This document shows positions 22,947-34,812 of a DNA stretch of 64,000 bases, in pieces; the stretch's first letter is position 1; each line of letters opens with the position of its first letter. Where the stretch lies: positions 434,001 to 498,000 of the forward strand of contig JAZKJV010010755.1 in assembly GCA_037367405.1 (NCBI GenBank). The letters run 5' to 3'. Source of the DNA: Ottelia alismoides. Lineage: Eukaryota; Streptophyta; Magnoliopsida; Alismatales; Hydrocharitaceae. Both the position numbers and the translations under genes were made by a program. The notes below the pieces were generated by a model. That model was given only the letters and a program-made list of their open reading frames with translations. It was not told the DNA's origin and made no database searches.

Positions 22947-25176
22947 CCCCCCTCCGGCCACCTTCATCCGCATCCGCCACTCCAGAGAGATCCCTAGAGC
23001 TCCAAGCTTCCTATTGGTGACAGCAATCGGCTGATTTGTCGAGCGACGACAGAGCGTCTTCTCCGGCGAGATCCTCGGCCCACCGCCGTGTCGCAGCCAC
23101 TCCTCCGAGCAGCTGCACGAGCTCGGGGCTTTACCGACCTCTTGAGCGACGACCTGGAACTCCCAGCGGAGCTCCAATTCCCAGGTAACTCCCTCCATCG
23201 ATCGCCGATCTTCTTCTTCTTTTTCTTGCTTTTTCTCGGTTTTTATTCGTTGTCATTGATCACCCTCGCACCTTCCAATCACCTCGGCGAGCTTCGCGTC
23301 GAAGCTCCGATCCTCGCTGACCCCTCCACGCTCTCCGACGACGCATACCACCTTCCTCCGACGAGCAGCTCCGCCATTTGGCCGGAGCTTACCCGCCAGA
23401 CCACCGCAATCCACCGTAGGCCTCGCAGCTCACTCACCTCACCTCCACGAACACCTGCACGCCTCGGCTATTCGTCTAAACCCTTGCAGGTCCTCAATCC
23501 TTCATTGGCCGGAGCCTCGCCGGAGCTCCCTTCGCGCTTCATCGACGCTGAGCTTCAGCACTCCTCCAAGGATCCAGAGACCACCGGAGGCTCCGCCTTT
23601 CACTTCCGCTTCTTCCGAGCTAGGTGGGAGCTGACGAAGCTCATCACCGGAGCTTGGCTACAGAGGCGGAGCTCAGCAGTCTTCACCGGAGCGCAGCCAT
23701 CTCCTCCGCAGGCGGCGGAGGCCCGTTGAAGGAGAAGAAGCAGCAGCCGTTCGATCCTCTGATCGAACGGACCTCGCCTCGCCACGCGTCTCTTCGCCGC
23801 CCTCGTCCTCGACCGTCGATCACACCTCAGATCGGACGCCTCCCCAGCCGCCACGTGCCTTCACCGACACCCCTTGGATTCATCTTGATCCAAGGGCCTT
23901 CAAGCCGCCACGTCGTCTTATCCGAGCCTCGGCCTCCCAAGCCTAGGCTCGGGTTACCCGAAGCTGCTCCGAGGCTATCCCGAGCCTCCAGAAGACCCGA
24001 ACCTCACTCCGAGCCTCCGACGCCCTCCGAACCTAGGCCGCCCCACGTGAGGAGCACGTGCGGCCTGGGATATTTGCACCGACGCCCCTGGAGCTTTCAC
24101 AAATTGCGAAGAGGTCCCTGTGAAGCAGACATCACGTGAGGAGCACGTGATTCGTGGAGAAATTGCATTCAAGTCCTGCATAGTATAGGTAATTGCATTT
24201 TAGTCCCTGTCAGCACGTTTAGTTATTGAAATTCTATTTTTCCAGTATTGCATTTACACCCTTGTGTTTGCACGTGTCCATAGCATGCATTTTTCATCAT
24301 TTTGACATTCTAAAAATTGCAAGTTGTTGAGAATCTTGTCCTCTATCAGTTTGTACACGTGTCTGAATTTTGTTGGCTTAATTGAATTATCAATGAATTA
24401 ATTGGTTCATTTGTGACATATTTTGCCCATTGATGCCTTTTGATTTTTAATTAAATATCAGTGCCTTCAAAAATCACCAAAAATTCACAGTAGCTTGAGG
24501 ACATTATTTTCAACACCTCATAAAAATTTCATGTCATTTGCACGCATAACGAGGCCTCAATAAATAGTTTAGTGATTTTCTTTAATTAATTTTAAATAAT
24601 TCATTTCACAGTGAATTTAAGTTCTGTCAATTTTCCTAGGTCCCTGATCATTAGACCTTCCTAGGATAAATTTAGTTCTTGGAGAAATTGTGGTTTGATA
24701 TTTATTAAAAATTAAACACTGAAAATAACTCTGTCTGTTTGTTTAATTCACAGAAAATTTATTTTGAGTCGAAAAATTCCAAAAAAATTAGTGTAGGTCA
24801 TTTTCATCATAAATAATCATCTGGCCAATTTTCATTATTTTTGGACTTCGTTTGACACATCAATTAAATTTGACTTTAAATTGGCTAAGAATTGTCTGCA
24901 TATGTCTGCATAGGAATTAAAAATACCAAAAAAATTGTTCCCCGAATATCAAACACTTGTAAATTGTTGTAATCAACCTAAGGAGACAGTTGCCTCCCTG
25001 AGATCGACCTTGGACTTCACCAAGTAAAAAAAAAATATCACCGCTTAAAATTGACCAACATCTGACTTAAGTGGTTTTTGATCAACCTCCCGTATCCGAC
25101 TGCAACGAACACTTAAAATTAATTTGGACCATTAATTTGACCGAATTAACTAAGGGTGCGGGAGCGCACATCAAAA

Positions 25177-25194
25177 TGGCGCCGTTGCCGGGGA
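25177..25194 (+). other. Primer-binding site of Athila-1 (tRNA-Asp)
   Basis: TGGCGCCGTTGCCGGGGA, three bases after the LTR, is complementary to the 3' end of plant tRNA-Asp including CCA. It would prime minus-strand DNA synthesis. Confidence 0.92.
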
Positions 25195-26479
25195 GGCACA
25201 GCTTAGGTTAATTTGTAGCATATTTTTTGAGTGTTTGATCTTCTAATCCCCGGGTAGTCTGACCCCCGGTTTTTCTTGTGATTATTTCTCTCATTTATTT
25301 CCTTTGCATTATTTTATTTTGTCACTCTCTGACCTTCATTTAATTTTTGTGCGAGGACCGCGAGGAGTCGGCGACGCTTCGAGGACTTAGCATTTAGATT
25401 GTGTGGAGAGAAAGAGAGGCATTGTATTCTTTTTAATTATTTTTCTTTTGCATTATTTCCAGCGGTTCCCGTTTGGGATCTCGCGCGTGTAAATATAGTG
25501 GAAAACTGTGTCCCGTGTGCTGTGTGGTTGAATGGTAATTTAGCTTGCACTAGCGGCTCCTCGAGCCACTCTAGGACTTGTTTGTGCTCGTAATCAATAG
25601 GACCACACAACACACTTAATAGACGCACCTAGACCGCAGGACATAGTTCAAATTAAACCGTTCTTCACGTTAATAGAACTGCCTGTCTAGGAGCGGCTTT
25701 CATCGCTTGCATTTGCATGTAGGGTAGAGTTTTCAATTCTGTATAGCATCCTGCATCAAGAAGCGAAGGACCACTGTAAGTATTCTCTACTTGGCATACG
25801 CATCATAGATTTTAACTTGCATCGGCTTTTCTCGAATTCCCCCCTCTGATTTTCTCACTTAATTAAAAAGGAAATTGGGACTGTCCGATAAGCGTGCTTT
25901 GTGGTGATTAATTACAGTGATAACCTAATTTTAAAACTGGGACTGCTAACATTATTGACCATAAAAAGGGAATAAAAGCTGAAAATTGTTTGCGGGAGAC
26001 TAATCCCCGACCTTGTTTTCAGGCTGAGTGAGGGTACCTGAGTGTGTGTGAACACCCTAAGGTAGAGCCCAAATCCCCGTCTTCCATATCACGTTCCAAC
26101 TGATCCTAGCAAATATCACGAGCCGAATATTTTCAGATTCTTTGACTAGTACCAAGTAGCCTCCGCCTGTCTCAGGTAGATAGGGGCGAAATTGCGGTAC
26201 TTCGCGACAAGTTGCTAGTAACCCTCCGGGGCGAAGTTCCAGCCTTGTCAGCCTCCGCCTGCTTGCAGGTAGATAGGGGCATGGTCACTGAGTCCATCGG
26301 CTTGGGATAGGAGCGAAGAAAGGAAGGAGCGGCGGTATCTTAGACGACAGGATAGACAGGGAAGACGCATCCGGCTCTGAGCCGACTTCCCTCTAGGCCG
26401 CGTAATCCTTGCTAGATTTGCTTGAAAATCACACTTAAAAACTACAAGATAAATTGGACTCAACTTTGAGTCCTTCACT
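25195..26479 (+). other. Athila-1 leader with repeated small stem-loops
   Basis: No sustained frame; 25399-25593 and the minus-strand frames (including 26248-26667) are chance or overlap gag. A 30-base unit occurs twice, at 26158-26187 and 26250-26280. Each copy contains a small hairpin: CCTG/CAGG (26166-26176) and CCTGC/GCAGG (26258-26269). The leader is where packaging and dimerisation signals usually lie, but such a role is only a suggestion. Confidence 0.6.
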
Positions 26480-29400
26480 GTGTTGAGTGTGAATCCAGGG
26501 TCTTGGATTGATCTTGTGCTTGCTTCAGGTAGGAGTAAAATCCTATCTTCTTCTTGCTTCACCAAGATGAGTGACTGGGGAGATCTCGACGCACCGTTCA
26601 CTGATCTCTCTATGAGTCCCCCAAGTAACTCGTCTTTTCCGGTCCGAGCGCACCTTGGACCACCCATGACTCATGACCCTCTTGAGTCCTGGTTCCCTCC
26701 TTCTCAGGGTGGTTACTCTCAAACCAACCCTTGTATCTCCTCTGAGATTACCGAGGAAGATCATTGCCTCGGTTATCCCTTCCTTGATTCAACCTCTAAC
26801 ACCGACCTTATTTTCCAATCCACAGAAGTAGAGGAAGAAATGCCACCAAAGATGCCGCCTGATGAGGACCAGATGAGACAGATTCTAAGACGCCTTGCTG
26901 AAGCTGAACAGAAAAATGCTGATCTCACTGCACGAATGGGGCGGATAATAGTAGCTGAAGGGATCGACCGACCAATGGTCGATACCTATAACCCGGCGGA
27001 GAACGAAATCCAGAATTGGCTAGCACCTGCAGTTCCCGACCAGGCATTCGAGCTGAAGCCCCACTTCCTTAGCCTGCTGCCGAAGTTCAACGGAAACCTA
27101 AGCGAAGAGCCGTACACTTTCCTCCGTGACTTCGAACTAGTTTGCAATAATCTGAGCCATCCCAATGTTGGCCAAGATTATATCCGGCTGAAAGCCACCC
27201 CGTTTGCCTTAGGAGATAAGGCTGCACATTGGCTGAAAAACCTAGGGGTGGTATGTACTACCTGGATGCAGTTCAAGGACCTCTTCTTGAAGAAGTTCTA
27301 CCCACTCAGTAGAACCAATCAAATGCGAACGAAGATTGCCAGCTTCGCCCAAGGACCCTGCGAACCGTTCCACGAGGCTTGGGACAGGTTCAATGACTTA
27401 GTACAGAAATGCCCGTGCCACGGCATTTCTAAGGCGATCCTAGTCCAGACCTTGTTCTGCGGCCTAACCCCAGAGATGCAGGGGTTAGTCAGCGCCGCCT
27501 ATGGAGGAAGCTATCTGAACAAGAACGAGCACGCCGTGTGGAAGATCCTAGAACAGATGGCAGAAACCGGCAGGTCACAGGCCACAAGGGCCTATCAGTT
27601 GTCTCCCTCGATTCTATCCAATGAGACAACTAGAAGGACTGTTGCAGATCTGACAGAGGACCTCATCCCCAGCATGGGGATGATTGCAGACAAGCTTACT
27701 ATGGTCGAGCAGATCCACAAGAGAGTCGCGGAGATGGAGTCTCTTTCGAGCCTTCCCAAGAAGGTGGAGGAACTCTCTGAAAAGGTAGCCAAGATTAAGC
27801 TACCCACCCCTTCTGCACCACCTGTACCTGTACATCGAGTCCATCTTGTACAGGAACAGGCACCGGGGTCTCAGAGCAGCTGGGATCAGACTTACACCCA
27901 GCAGAACCATCATGCACCCCCGCCAATGGAGACAGAGTACGAGGAGCCTCCTCCCGTTTACGAGATCAACGGGCTCTGGTATAGCCGCGACCCACTAGTC
28001 CGGCAAATCGAGATGGGGAAGGACCAGGCACACCGCCCAACCCCAGTCTACCAAGAGACCAGGCCCGTCACAATCCCGCGATATCAGTCCAGGCCAGAAC
28101 AGGGGTACCAGCCGCAGCAGCGCACCTACCAGCAGGGGCCAGCACCGCCCCATCAGCAGCAGTACCGGCACGGCCAGCAGGGCCAGTTCAGGACCGCATC
28201 CACTCAGCAGCCAGCCCAGCCCACCGAATTGGAGTCCCTCACCTTGGCGATCCAGACCCTGTCTGATAGGGTCCAGCAGATGCAGAACGACTACCTGGAC
28301 ATGAGAACCGACATCAATCGGGTCTCTCGTGCTCAGGACCAACAAATGGCGCCAAGGACTCCAATTCCCGCACAGGTTCAGGCCAACCCAAATAGCATAC
28401 ATCAAGGCCAGAACCGACCCCGAGATCAGGTATACTATTCAGATAATTATTTATCTGAACATGAGATCCCTTCGTATGATAATGTTAACCATATGTCCCT
28501 CAGGAGCGGAAGGACCGTGACCATACCTGATCGGGCACGGGCACAACAGGAAGGAACCTCCGAAATTCGACCTGAGGAGAATTCGGAGGAGGAAGAGGAG
28601 GAGCACCACCGTCACCGCCAGCAGAAGAAGAGGACATCTGAGTCCTCGAAGCACCAGCCCCGCAGTCATCCCGAGTCCGACGACACCGATGAGCCCGCAC
28701 CTCCATCTGAGGAGGACCAGCCAGAAGAAGCGGAAGAAGCATCACCGGTTTCGCCCACGCATTTTCCCTTTCGTCAGAGTCAGAGTCAGAGTCTGTATAA
28801 AAGTCCGAGTCAGAGTCTTGTTCAGAACTCAGTTTCAGCAGCTAATGAAGATATTTCAGTTCCAGAACCTGAGTTAATAATCCCTTTCCCCCTAGCTCTC
28901 AAGGGTGGGAAGAAGAAAAACAACAAAATCCAAAAAGATGACCCTGAGATGGCTGAGTTTTGTAACAAACATATCAAGGTCACAATCCCCTTTGACAAGT
29001 TCGTGGAAATGACCCCTGCATTCCAAAAATACCTTAAGGTGAGATGCACACCTACTAGGGTTAGCAGGAAGACCAAAAACCGTGTTGAGAAACACGTTCT
29101 ATCCGTAGCCACGACTTGTGCAATAAAGAACTCGTTTCCTCGGAAACGAAGAGACATGGGTGCACACTATGTAGTGAGTCATGTTGATGACATCGCGTTT
29201 GCACGCACTCTCCTGGACAATGGTTCCTCGATCAACTTGATGCCCACAGCCCTCTATGAGCGGCTCAATCTCGGACCTCTTAGGAAATCTAGAGCTATTC
29301 TTCAGTTCGCGGACAAATCCACTAAGAAGTCCCAAGGAGAGTTAAGGAACATTGTGATCAAAGTCGAGGGGCAGGAATACATGGTGGACTTCACTGTCCT

Positions 29401-32400
29401 CGATATGGAAACCCCTCGTAATTGGAGAGATTCCCAGATCATTTTAGGTAGGCCCTTCCTCAGAACAGCAGGGGCCTTATTCGATTATAAGAATGGGAAA
29501 ATTCAGTTCCAAACTCCAGGCGGAGATGAGGAATTAGAGATGAAGCAGACGAGATGGCAGAGACCAGACTCCGAATCCAGCACCGAGTACTCTTCTCTCG
29601 AAACAGACCGTGAACATGTAGACTTAGTTGGGCCATGGAGACAGAACCCAGCCAGCACCGACGTGTCCATCTCCTTTGAAGATGATCCAGTGCATGAGTC
29701 AGTCTGCGAGATCCTCAGGAACGAGTACAGCTCTGAGCCTGCATCGCCCTACATCTTCGATGACACAGAGGCCCAAGTGGGCTTGTCAGTCCTTACATCC
29801 TTAGGACAATCGGAAGATGAGGATGACGAGTCGGACGAGGCGTTTGCCGATTGCATGGAGACCTTTGACGATCCGACTCCAGAGCCGAGCTTGGTGGCAG
29901 CCGCTGCAGAACAGGATCCAGCCACGTCCAACACCGAACCAGATCGGATTGAGCCAGACTTCTTAGACGATTATACCATCCCCGAGCTCAAACTTTTACC
30001 CACAACTCTGAAATATGCCTTCCTTGCGGGCCAAGACAAGAAATTTCCGGTCATTATCAGTTCGCAATTGACCGAGGAGCAGGAATCTCGCTTGCTAGAG
30101 ATCCTGGAGAAGAACCGCAAGGCAATAGGCTGGAGCATTTCCGATCTCCACGGGATAAATCCCGCTCTGTGTTCGCACCATATATACTTGGAGAACGAAG
30201 CCAAACCCTCTCGTGAATTCCAACGTCGGTTGAATCCAAATCTACGAGAGGTTGTGAAGAAAGAGATAGAAAAATGGTGCGACGCGGGTTTCATTTACCC
30301 AATCTCCGACTCTAAGTGGGTGGCCCCAATCCATGTTGTCCCGAAAAAGTCGGGAATTCAGACGACCACCAATGAGGACGGAGAGGAGATCGTGACAAGA
30401 GTACCCACGTCGTGGCGCGTCTGTGTGGATTACAGACGCCTGAATGCCGCGACGAAAAAGGATCATTTCCCCCTACCATTTATTGATCAGATTTTAGAAA
30501 GACTAGCGGGGAAAGAATTCTTTTGTTTTCTTGATGGGTTCTCGGGCTACAATCAAGTAGCCATAGCTCCAGAGGACCAGGAAAAGACCACGTTCACATG
30601 CCCCTTTGGTACCTATGCTTTCAGGCGCATGCCTTTTGGGCTATGCAATGCTCCAGGTACTTTTCAAAGGTGCATGATTGCTGTATTCGCCGAAATGGTC
30701 GGCGAATTCCTGGAAGTCTTCATGGATGACTTCTCGGTCCACGGCGACTCTTTTGATTCCTGCCTTAGGAATCTGGACCGAGTCCTCAAGAGATGTTGTG
30801 AGGTTAATCTGGTGCTCTCCTGGGAGAAAAGTCACTTTATGGTGACGGAGGGCATTGTGTTGGGGCATGTCATCTCCAAGAGAGGAATAGAGGTTGACCC
30901 TGCCAAGGTGGACGTGATCAGACGACTCCAACCACCAACCAACGTACGGCAGTTGCGGTCGTTCCTCGGGCATGTTGGATTTTATCGGAGATTTATAAAG
31001 GATTTTTCTAAGATTGCCCGACCGCTAACTGAGCTTTTAGGCAAAGACGCGGAGTTTATTGTCGATCACAAGTGTCTTGAGGCCTTTAAGCGGTTACAAG
31101 GAATGATCATGGACGCACCCATCTTACAAGCCCCAGATTGGTCTCTCCCTTTTGAGATCATGACGGACGCCTCAGATTATGCTGTTGGGGCTGTATTGGG
31201 ACAAAGAAGAGATGGCGTCCCGTTTGCAATTCACTACGCAAGCAAAGTGCTTGATTCTGCTCAGCGTAACTATACAGTTACTGAAAAGGAAATGCTTGCG
31301 GTAGTGTTTGCCTTGGACAAATTCAGATCTCATTTAATCGGATCCAAGGTAACTGTGTTCACAGACCACACGGCACTACGATATTTAATGGAGAAGAAGG
31401 ACGCGAAGGCGCGTCTTCTTCGTTGGATTTTACTTCTCCAGGAGTTTGATTTGGACATCCGTGATAAACCTGGAAAGAAGAACGTAGTAGCCGATCATCT
31501 CTCTCGTCTCGAAGATCTTAATACTTCCGAGGTTTCCCCGATTCGAGACTCCTTCCCTGACGAGTCGATTTTTGTTATCGACTCACTCCCATGGTATGCC
31601 AATATCGTGAACTATCTTGTCTCCAAGAAAGTTCCCGAGGATTGGCCCAAGAGCCAAATTGACCGATTAAAGTCGGACGCTAGACACTACCATTGGGAGG
31701 ATCCGATCCTTTTCTTTGAAGGACCGGATTGTGTCTGGAGACGTTGTATTCCTCAGGAGGAATACCAGAGTGTCCTTTCTTTATGCCATAGCTTAGAGGC
31801 AGGAGGACACCACTCCGGGAAGAGGACCGCATGGAAGGTACTTCAATGTGGCTTTTACTGGCCGTCTCTGTTTCGCGATGCCACCGCCTTCGCGAAGTCG
31901 TGCCCAGTTTGCCAGAGGATGGGAGGAACCGTTGGTTCCAAGGATGAGATGCCAATGCAGCCGGTCATCATTTGTGATGTCTTTGACGCCTGGGGCATCG
32001 ATTTCATGGGCCCATTCCCTGTCAGCCACGGGTTTGAATACATCCTTCTTGCGGTTGACTATCTGTCCAGATGGGTAGAGGCTATCCCGACCCGAGCCGC
32101 AGACAGCAAGACTGTCTGTAAATTTATCAGAGAGCACATAATCTCTAGGTTCGGGTTCCCCAAAATGATGATATCAGATGGGGGTAGCCACTTTGTGAAT
32201 CGGGAGGTGAAGAAACTCCTGAAGGATTACGGCATCGAACACCGTGTCGCTAGTCCTTACCACCCACAAACCAATGGTATGGCTGAGGTGTCGAATAGGG
32301 AGGTGAAAACCATATTGCAAAAGCTCGTCCGCCCAGACAGGAAGGACTGGTCTCAGATCTTGGATCAAGTCCTCTGGGCGTATAGGACGGCTTACAAGAC

Positions 32401-32638
32401 ACCGTTGGGCACCTCCCCATTCCGAATGGTATTCGGAAAGCCGTGCCATTTGCCCGCAGAGTTAGTGCACAAATCAGAATGGGCAATAAAGAAGGTCAAC
32501 TGGAACACACACCTAGGACAGAAACAAAGAGACATGGATCTGAATGAGCTTGTGGAGATCAGAAACCGAGCATACGATATATCAGACGAAAGACCTTTGT
32601 TCCTGGACAGAAGGTATGGTTGTTCAATGCCAGGCTGA
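26480..32638 (+). CDS. gag-pol: Athila-1 gag-pol polyprotein
   Basis: One open frame of 2052 codons. Rough positions: gag core aa 190-365 ([20 protein letters not shown]; ends near [10 protein letters not shown]); a Gln/Pro-rich stretch aa 470-640 with no CCHC zinc knuckle; an acidic linker to aa 810; aspartic protease around aa 910 ([12 protein letters not shown]); reverse transcriptase aa 1250-1500 with the catalytic FMDD near aa 1413; RNase H from aa 1555 ([14 protein letters not shown]) to about 1680; integrase with an H-H-C-C zinc finger ([15 protein letters not shown], aa 1777-1813) and catalytic core D, D, E in [15 protein letters not shown] and GMAEVSNRE (aa 1837-1940). The protein would form particles, copy the RNA and insert the DNA. 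Start is uncertain: ATG 26567 has better context (AAGATGAG) than 26480. The frame ends early because of a shift near 32590. Confidence 0.95.
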   Translation: MLSVNPGSWIDLVLASGRSKILSSSCFTKMSDWGDLDAPFTDLSMSPPSNSSFPVRAHLGPPMTHDPLESWFPPSQGGYSQTNPCISSEITEEDHCLGYPFLDSTSNTDLIFQSTEVEEEMPPKMPPDEDQMRQILRRLAEAEQKNADLTARMGRIIVAEGIDRPMVDTYNPAENEIQNWLAPAVPDQAFELKPHFLSLLPKFNGNLSEEPYTFLRDFELVCNNLSHPNVGQDYIRLKATPFALGDKAAHWLKNLGVVCTTWMQFKDLFLKKFYPLSRTNQMRTKIASFAQGPCEPFHEAWDRFNDLVQKCPCHGISKAILVQTLFCGLTPEMQGLVSAAYGGSYLNKNEHAVWKILEQMAETGRSQATRAYQLSPSILSNETTRRTVADLTEDLIPSMGMIADKLTMVEQIHKRVAEMESLSSLPKKVEELSEKVAKIKLPTPSAPPVPVHRVHLVQEQAPGSQSSWDQTYTQQNHHAPPPMETEYEEPPPVYEINGLWYSRDPLVRQIEMGKDQAHRPTPVYQETRPVTIPRYQSRPEQGYQPQQRTYQQGPAPPHQQQYRHGQQGQFRTASTQQPAQPTELESLTLAIQTLSDRVQQMQNDYLDMRTDINRVSRAQDQQMAPRTPIPAQVQANPNSIHQGQNRPRDQVYYSDNYLSEHEIPSYDNVNHMSLRSGRTVTIPDRARAQQEGTSEIRPEENSEEEEEEHHRHRQQKKRTSESSKHQPRSHPESDDTDEPAPPSEEDQPEEAEEASPVSPTHFPFRQSQSQSLYKSPSQSLVQNSVSAANEDISVPEPELIIPFPLALKGGKKKNNKIQKDDPEMAEFCNKHIKVTIPFDKFVEMTPAFQKYLKVRCTPTRVSRKTKNRVEKHVLSVATTCAIKNSFPRKRRDMGAHYVVSHVDDIAFARTLLDNGSSINLMPTALYERLNLGPLRKSRAILQFADKSTKKSQGELRNIVIKVEGQEYMVDFTVLDMETPRNWRDSQIILGRPFLRTAGALFDYKNGKIQFQTPGGDEELEMKQTRWQRPDSESSTEYSSLETDREHVDLVGPWRQNPASTDVSISFEDDPVHESVCEILRNEYSSEPASPYIFDDTEAQVGLSVLTSLGQSEDEDDESDEAFADCMETFDDPTPEPSLVAAAAEQDPATSNTEPDRIEPDFLDDYTIPELKLLPTTLKYAFLAGQDKKFPVIISSQLTEEQESRLLEILEKNRKAIGWSISDLHGINPALCSHHIYLENEAKPSREFQRRLNPNLREVVKKEIEKWCDAGFIYPISDSKWVAPIHVVPKKSGIQTTTNEDGEEIVTRVPTSWRVCVDYRRLNAATKKDHFPLPFIDQILERLAGKEFFCFLDGFSGYNQVAIAPEDQEKTTFTCPFGTYAFRRMPFGLCNAPGTFQRCMIAVFAEMVGEFLEVFMDDFSVHGDSFDSCLRNLDRVLKRCCEVNLVLSWEKSHFMVTEGIVLGHVISKRGIEVDPAKVDVIRRLQPPTNVRQLRSFLGHVGFYRRFIKDFSKIARPLTELLGKDAEFIVDHKCLEAFKRLQGMIMDAPILQAPDWSLPFEIMTDASDYAVGAVLGQRRDGVPFAIHYASKVLDSAQRNYTVTEKEMLAVVFALDKFRSHLIGSKVTVFTDHTALRYLMEKKDAKARLLRWILLLQEFDLDIRDKPGKKNVVADHLSRLEDLNTSEVSPIRDSFPDESIFVIDSLPWYANIVNYLVSKKVPEDWPKSQIDRLKSDARHYHWEDPILFFEGPDCVWRRCIPQEEYQSVLSLCHSLEAGGHHSGKRTAWKVLQCGFYWPSLFRDATAFAKSCPVCQRMGGTVGSKDEMPMQPVIICDVFDAWGIDFMGPFPVSHGFEYILLAVDYLSRWVEAIPTRAADSKTVCKFIREHIISRFGFPKMMISDGGSHFVNREVKKLLKDYGIEHRVASPYHPQTNGMAEVSNREVKTILQKLVRPDRKDWSQILDQVLWAYRTAYKTPLGTSPFRMVFGKPCHLPAELVHKSEWAIKKVNWNTHLGQKQRDMDLNELVEIRNRAYDISDERPLFLDRRYGCSMPG

Positions 32639-32886
32639 GGACTTTCCAAGGCAAACTAAAGTCTAAGTGGACGGGACCATTCGTTGTCCGAACGGTGCAT
32701 GATAGTGGATGTGTCGAGATCTCAGATCTCGCAGATGACGCACCAACATTCCTAGTAAATGGGCAGCTGTTGAAGCACTTCGTCGAATCCAATGAACAGT
32801 TAGTCCATGTGGAGGAGATTGTATTCATATGCGAGACAGATACAGCAGATACATCTCAAGCCGCGTATGAGACCTTGCAGCAATGA
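32620..32886 (+). pseudogene. Athila-1 integrase C-terminal tail, shifted frame
   Basis: This 88-codon frame overlaps the end of the long frame and carries the usual C-terminal part of a Ty3/gypsy integrase: [18 protein letters not shown], then VEISDLADD and NGQLLKHF. It lies in a different frame from the upstream integrase, so a one-base change (or a deletion that is not a multiple of three) has occurred between about 32570 and 32610. The segment between the integrase core and this tail also looks shorter than usual for the clade. If the shift is a sequencing error the element could be fully coding. Confidence 0.85.
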
Positions 32887-33025
32887 ACTCCAGCCATCAG
32901 CAGCATCTTCAAAAGATTCAGACCGACTCAGCTGTATATATATCATTCTTCCTGTATATCCTATCCTTACCTTCACGATTCTAGTAGCCCGTCCCCACAT
33001 CATCGAATCATTATCTCGGACTGTA

Positions 33026-33056
33026 CTTAGGATGACCAGATCCTAAGTATAGGGGG
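33026..33056 (+). other. Hairpin/polypurine module 1
   Basis: Perfect 8-bp stem CTTAGGAT (33026-33033) / ATCCTAAG (33040-33047), 6-base loop, followed at once by TATAGGGGG. The G-rich part copies the true polypurine tract before the 3' LTR (TATAGGGGG at 34804-34811). Confidence 0.85.
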
Positions 33057-33129
33057 AAGGGGTCACCCGAGTCGATTCACTGTACATTCTCCAGATCACA
33101 TTGGTCCTTATACTCATTTCCTACCAATA

Positions 33130-33161
33130 CTTAGGCTGACCTAAGCCTAAGTATAGGGGGG
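33130..33161 (+). other. Hairpin/polypurine module 2
   Basis: Perfect 8-bp stem CTTAGGCT (33130-33137) / AGCCTAAG (33044 plus 100, that is 33144-33151), 6-base loop, then TATAGGGGGG. Confidence 0.85.
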
Positions 33162-33234
33162 ACCGATGCCCGCACTGATACTCCTCCATTTCTCCTCTTA
33201 ACCTCGTCCGCCCCATTTCTGATCTTCTTCTACA

Positions 33235-33265
33235 CTTAGGCTGCCAGAGCCTAAGTATAGGGGGG
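33235..33265 (+). other. Hairpin/polypurine module 3
   Basis: Perfect 8-bp stem CTTAGGCT (33235-33242) / AGCCTAAG (33248-33255), 5-base loop, then TATAGGGGGG. Confidence 0.85.
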
Positions 33266-33309
33266 CGAGACGACTTCTATACTTACTATTTCTTTTTGTC
33301 TTTCCTACG

Positions 33310-33380
33310 CTTAGCACGAGCTATATCTTTTCCTCGCTCTTTGTGCTCTGAGGACATAGCACACGCTAAGTATAGGGGGG
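33310..33380 (+). other. Hairpin/polypurine module 4
   Basis: A longer, imperfect stem: CTTAGCACGAGCTAT (33310-33324) against ATAGCACACGCTAAG (33356-33370), 12 of 15 pairs, loop of about 31 bases, then TATAGGGGGG. Confidence 0.75.
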
Positions 33381-34776
33381 CGTGTATATATTACATATAT
33401 ACTTTACCCATAGCTCGTACTTTCGTGTACTGTTGTATATATTTTGCAATAATTACGGGTGGGTAAAAATCGAAAAAACAAAAAAATTTTTTTTGGTATA
33501 CTTGTATAATATGTACTATACTTGTATAAAAAGTTGTAAAATTCTTGTAAAACATACTTTTGTAAATAATTGTTGTATACCAGAAAAATAAAACAAAAAT
33601 AAAGGCTTCTTATTTACTCTTGCATATCATCCCTGCATAAAAAATAATAAAAAGAGTCCTGCATTTTCATAGCATGACATCTCATCTCATCTGCATATTT
33701 CTGCATATGCAAAGTGAAAAGCTAGTGGGTTCTGAACCAAGTTATGAGTAGATATTGAGGATGGACTTGATTTGACCTTAATCCACCTAATTTCAGAGGA
33801 ACTTTATAGGAACTGGAGTTAAGATTTCTCAGGTCAAGAGACTTAATTCTTTGAGTCCGCAAGTCTATGTTCACATGTCATCTTGACTAGTCCAAGTAGA
33901 ATATCTCGTGCATACGCAGGATTCTTTTAGATAATGACCTAACTTGGACAAACACTATGCACGTAGCTCTTCATTGATGAGGTGGTAAGGAGGTAGTTTC
34001 CTTTGACTTGGGGTAGCATATGAGGGTAGTACTTCTAGGCGGAACCTCTCTTCTTCTTATAGTGAAGGAAGTGCGTCTCAACTTGGTCTAGTGGTGATGA
34101 AGGCTAAGGACGGGATGCTGTGGGTTGCAATAATGCTTCAAAAGAGGGATAGTCTACTGGCTCAAGAGGAAAAACTCCTGATGTATATGCTGCACCTTGA
34201 ATATTGTGTCTAAAAAAAAAAAAATGCAAGAAAGAACTCCAAAAAAATCAGACAGGTCCAAGAAAAAGAATAATACCTGTCGGAGTATGTATAATAGCAA
34301 GGAAAATGCAGCTGGATGACTTGGCTACACTGGTCAGGCATCCCGGGATAGGTGGCTACACTGGCCACCGTCCATTCTTTTCTCTACCCCCTCCTCTTGG
34401 GTTGGTCGCACTTGAACTTAGAAGGGAATACCCCGCTCCTCGAGGAAAGAGTTACTGGACCAGGTTATTGAGTTACCTTGTTAGAGGAGGCTGGTTCCGA
34501 GTCATTTCTGATATGGAGAGCTATATCTCACTTACACAGTACAAGTAAGAATCATAGTCATCAGAAATTTGCGTTTGAGGAATTATTCTGACCTGACTGT
34601 TAAGGCGTCTTGAATAGAAGACTTGTGGAACTTGAAGTCTGTTAGGTCTTAAGTTTAGGTCCAAATAAGGTTCCGCCACACAATCAATCCAAAGGTCGAG
34701 TCAGGCTCCATTTTCAACTTCTGTTCATGACCTTGGTATGGAACCCAAAATCATTTCACTCTTGCATTTCATTTAG

Positions 34777-34812
34777 TTGCTCGGGGACGAGCAAGGTCTA
34801 AGTATAGGGGGT
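34777..34812 (+). other. True polypurine tract of Athila-1, with upstream hairpin
   Basis: AAGTATAGGGGGT ends at the 3' LTR boundary and would prime plus-strand synthesis. A perfect 7-bp stem TTGCTCG (34777-34783) / CGAGCAA (34788-34794) with loop GGGA lies just upstream, so the hairpin-then-G-tract order of the array is kept here with different stem bases. Confidence 0.85.

Larger units (their letters stand above)
21644..25173 (+). repeat. Athila-1 5' LTR (3530 bp)
   Basis: It starts with the inverted repeat TGATGAATC / GATTCATCA (spacer TGT) and ends GCGCACATCA. A U3 rich in ACGT-core and CCGTTGGATC motifs (22236-22693) leads to a TATA-like box at 22938. The GC-rich middle contains frames of 194 aa (22450-23034) and 213 aa (23088-23729) that are repeated in the 3' LTR. 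They are Pro/Ser-rich, lie partly across the promoter and have no recognisable domain, so I do not call them genes. Confidence 0.96.
32887..34812 (+). other. Athila-1 3' non-coding region
   Basis: 1.9 kb between pol and the 3' LTR. It holds the hairpin/polypurine array (33026-33380), then AT-rich and mixed sequence. The only notable frame is 34204-34548 (114 codons), with no signal peptide, membrane segment or recognisable domain. There is no env-like gene. Related non-coding sequence occurs in Athila-4 (60601-62480, minus strand). Confidence 0.75.

Noticed and set aside
22450..23729. Two long frames (194 and 213 codons) in the Athila-1 LTR, repeated in the 3' LTR
   Set aside because: They are Pro/Ser/Arg-rich frames caused by high GC. 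They have no domain, one spans the TATA-like box, and several overlapping frames exist on both strands. The near-identity of the two copies comes from LTR duplication, not selection.
33026..33380. The spaced repeats as a CRISPR-like array
   Set aside because: Repeats are short hairpins plus G-tracts at 100-115 bp spacing in a plant retrotransposon, with no cas genes; the polypurine-tract relation explains them better.
34204..34548. 114-codon frame as an env-like gene of Athila-1
   Set aside because: It has no signal peptide, no membrane segment and no conservation that I can see, and the length is far below that of env-like genes.
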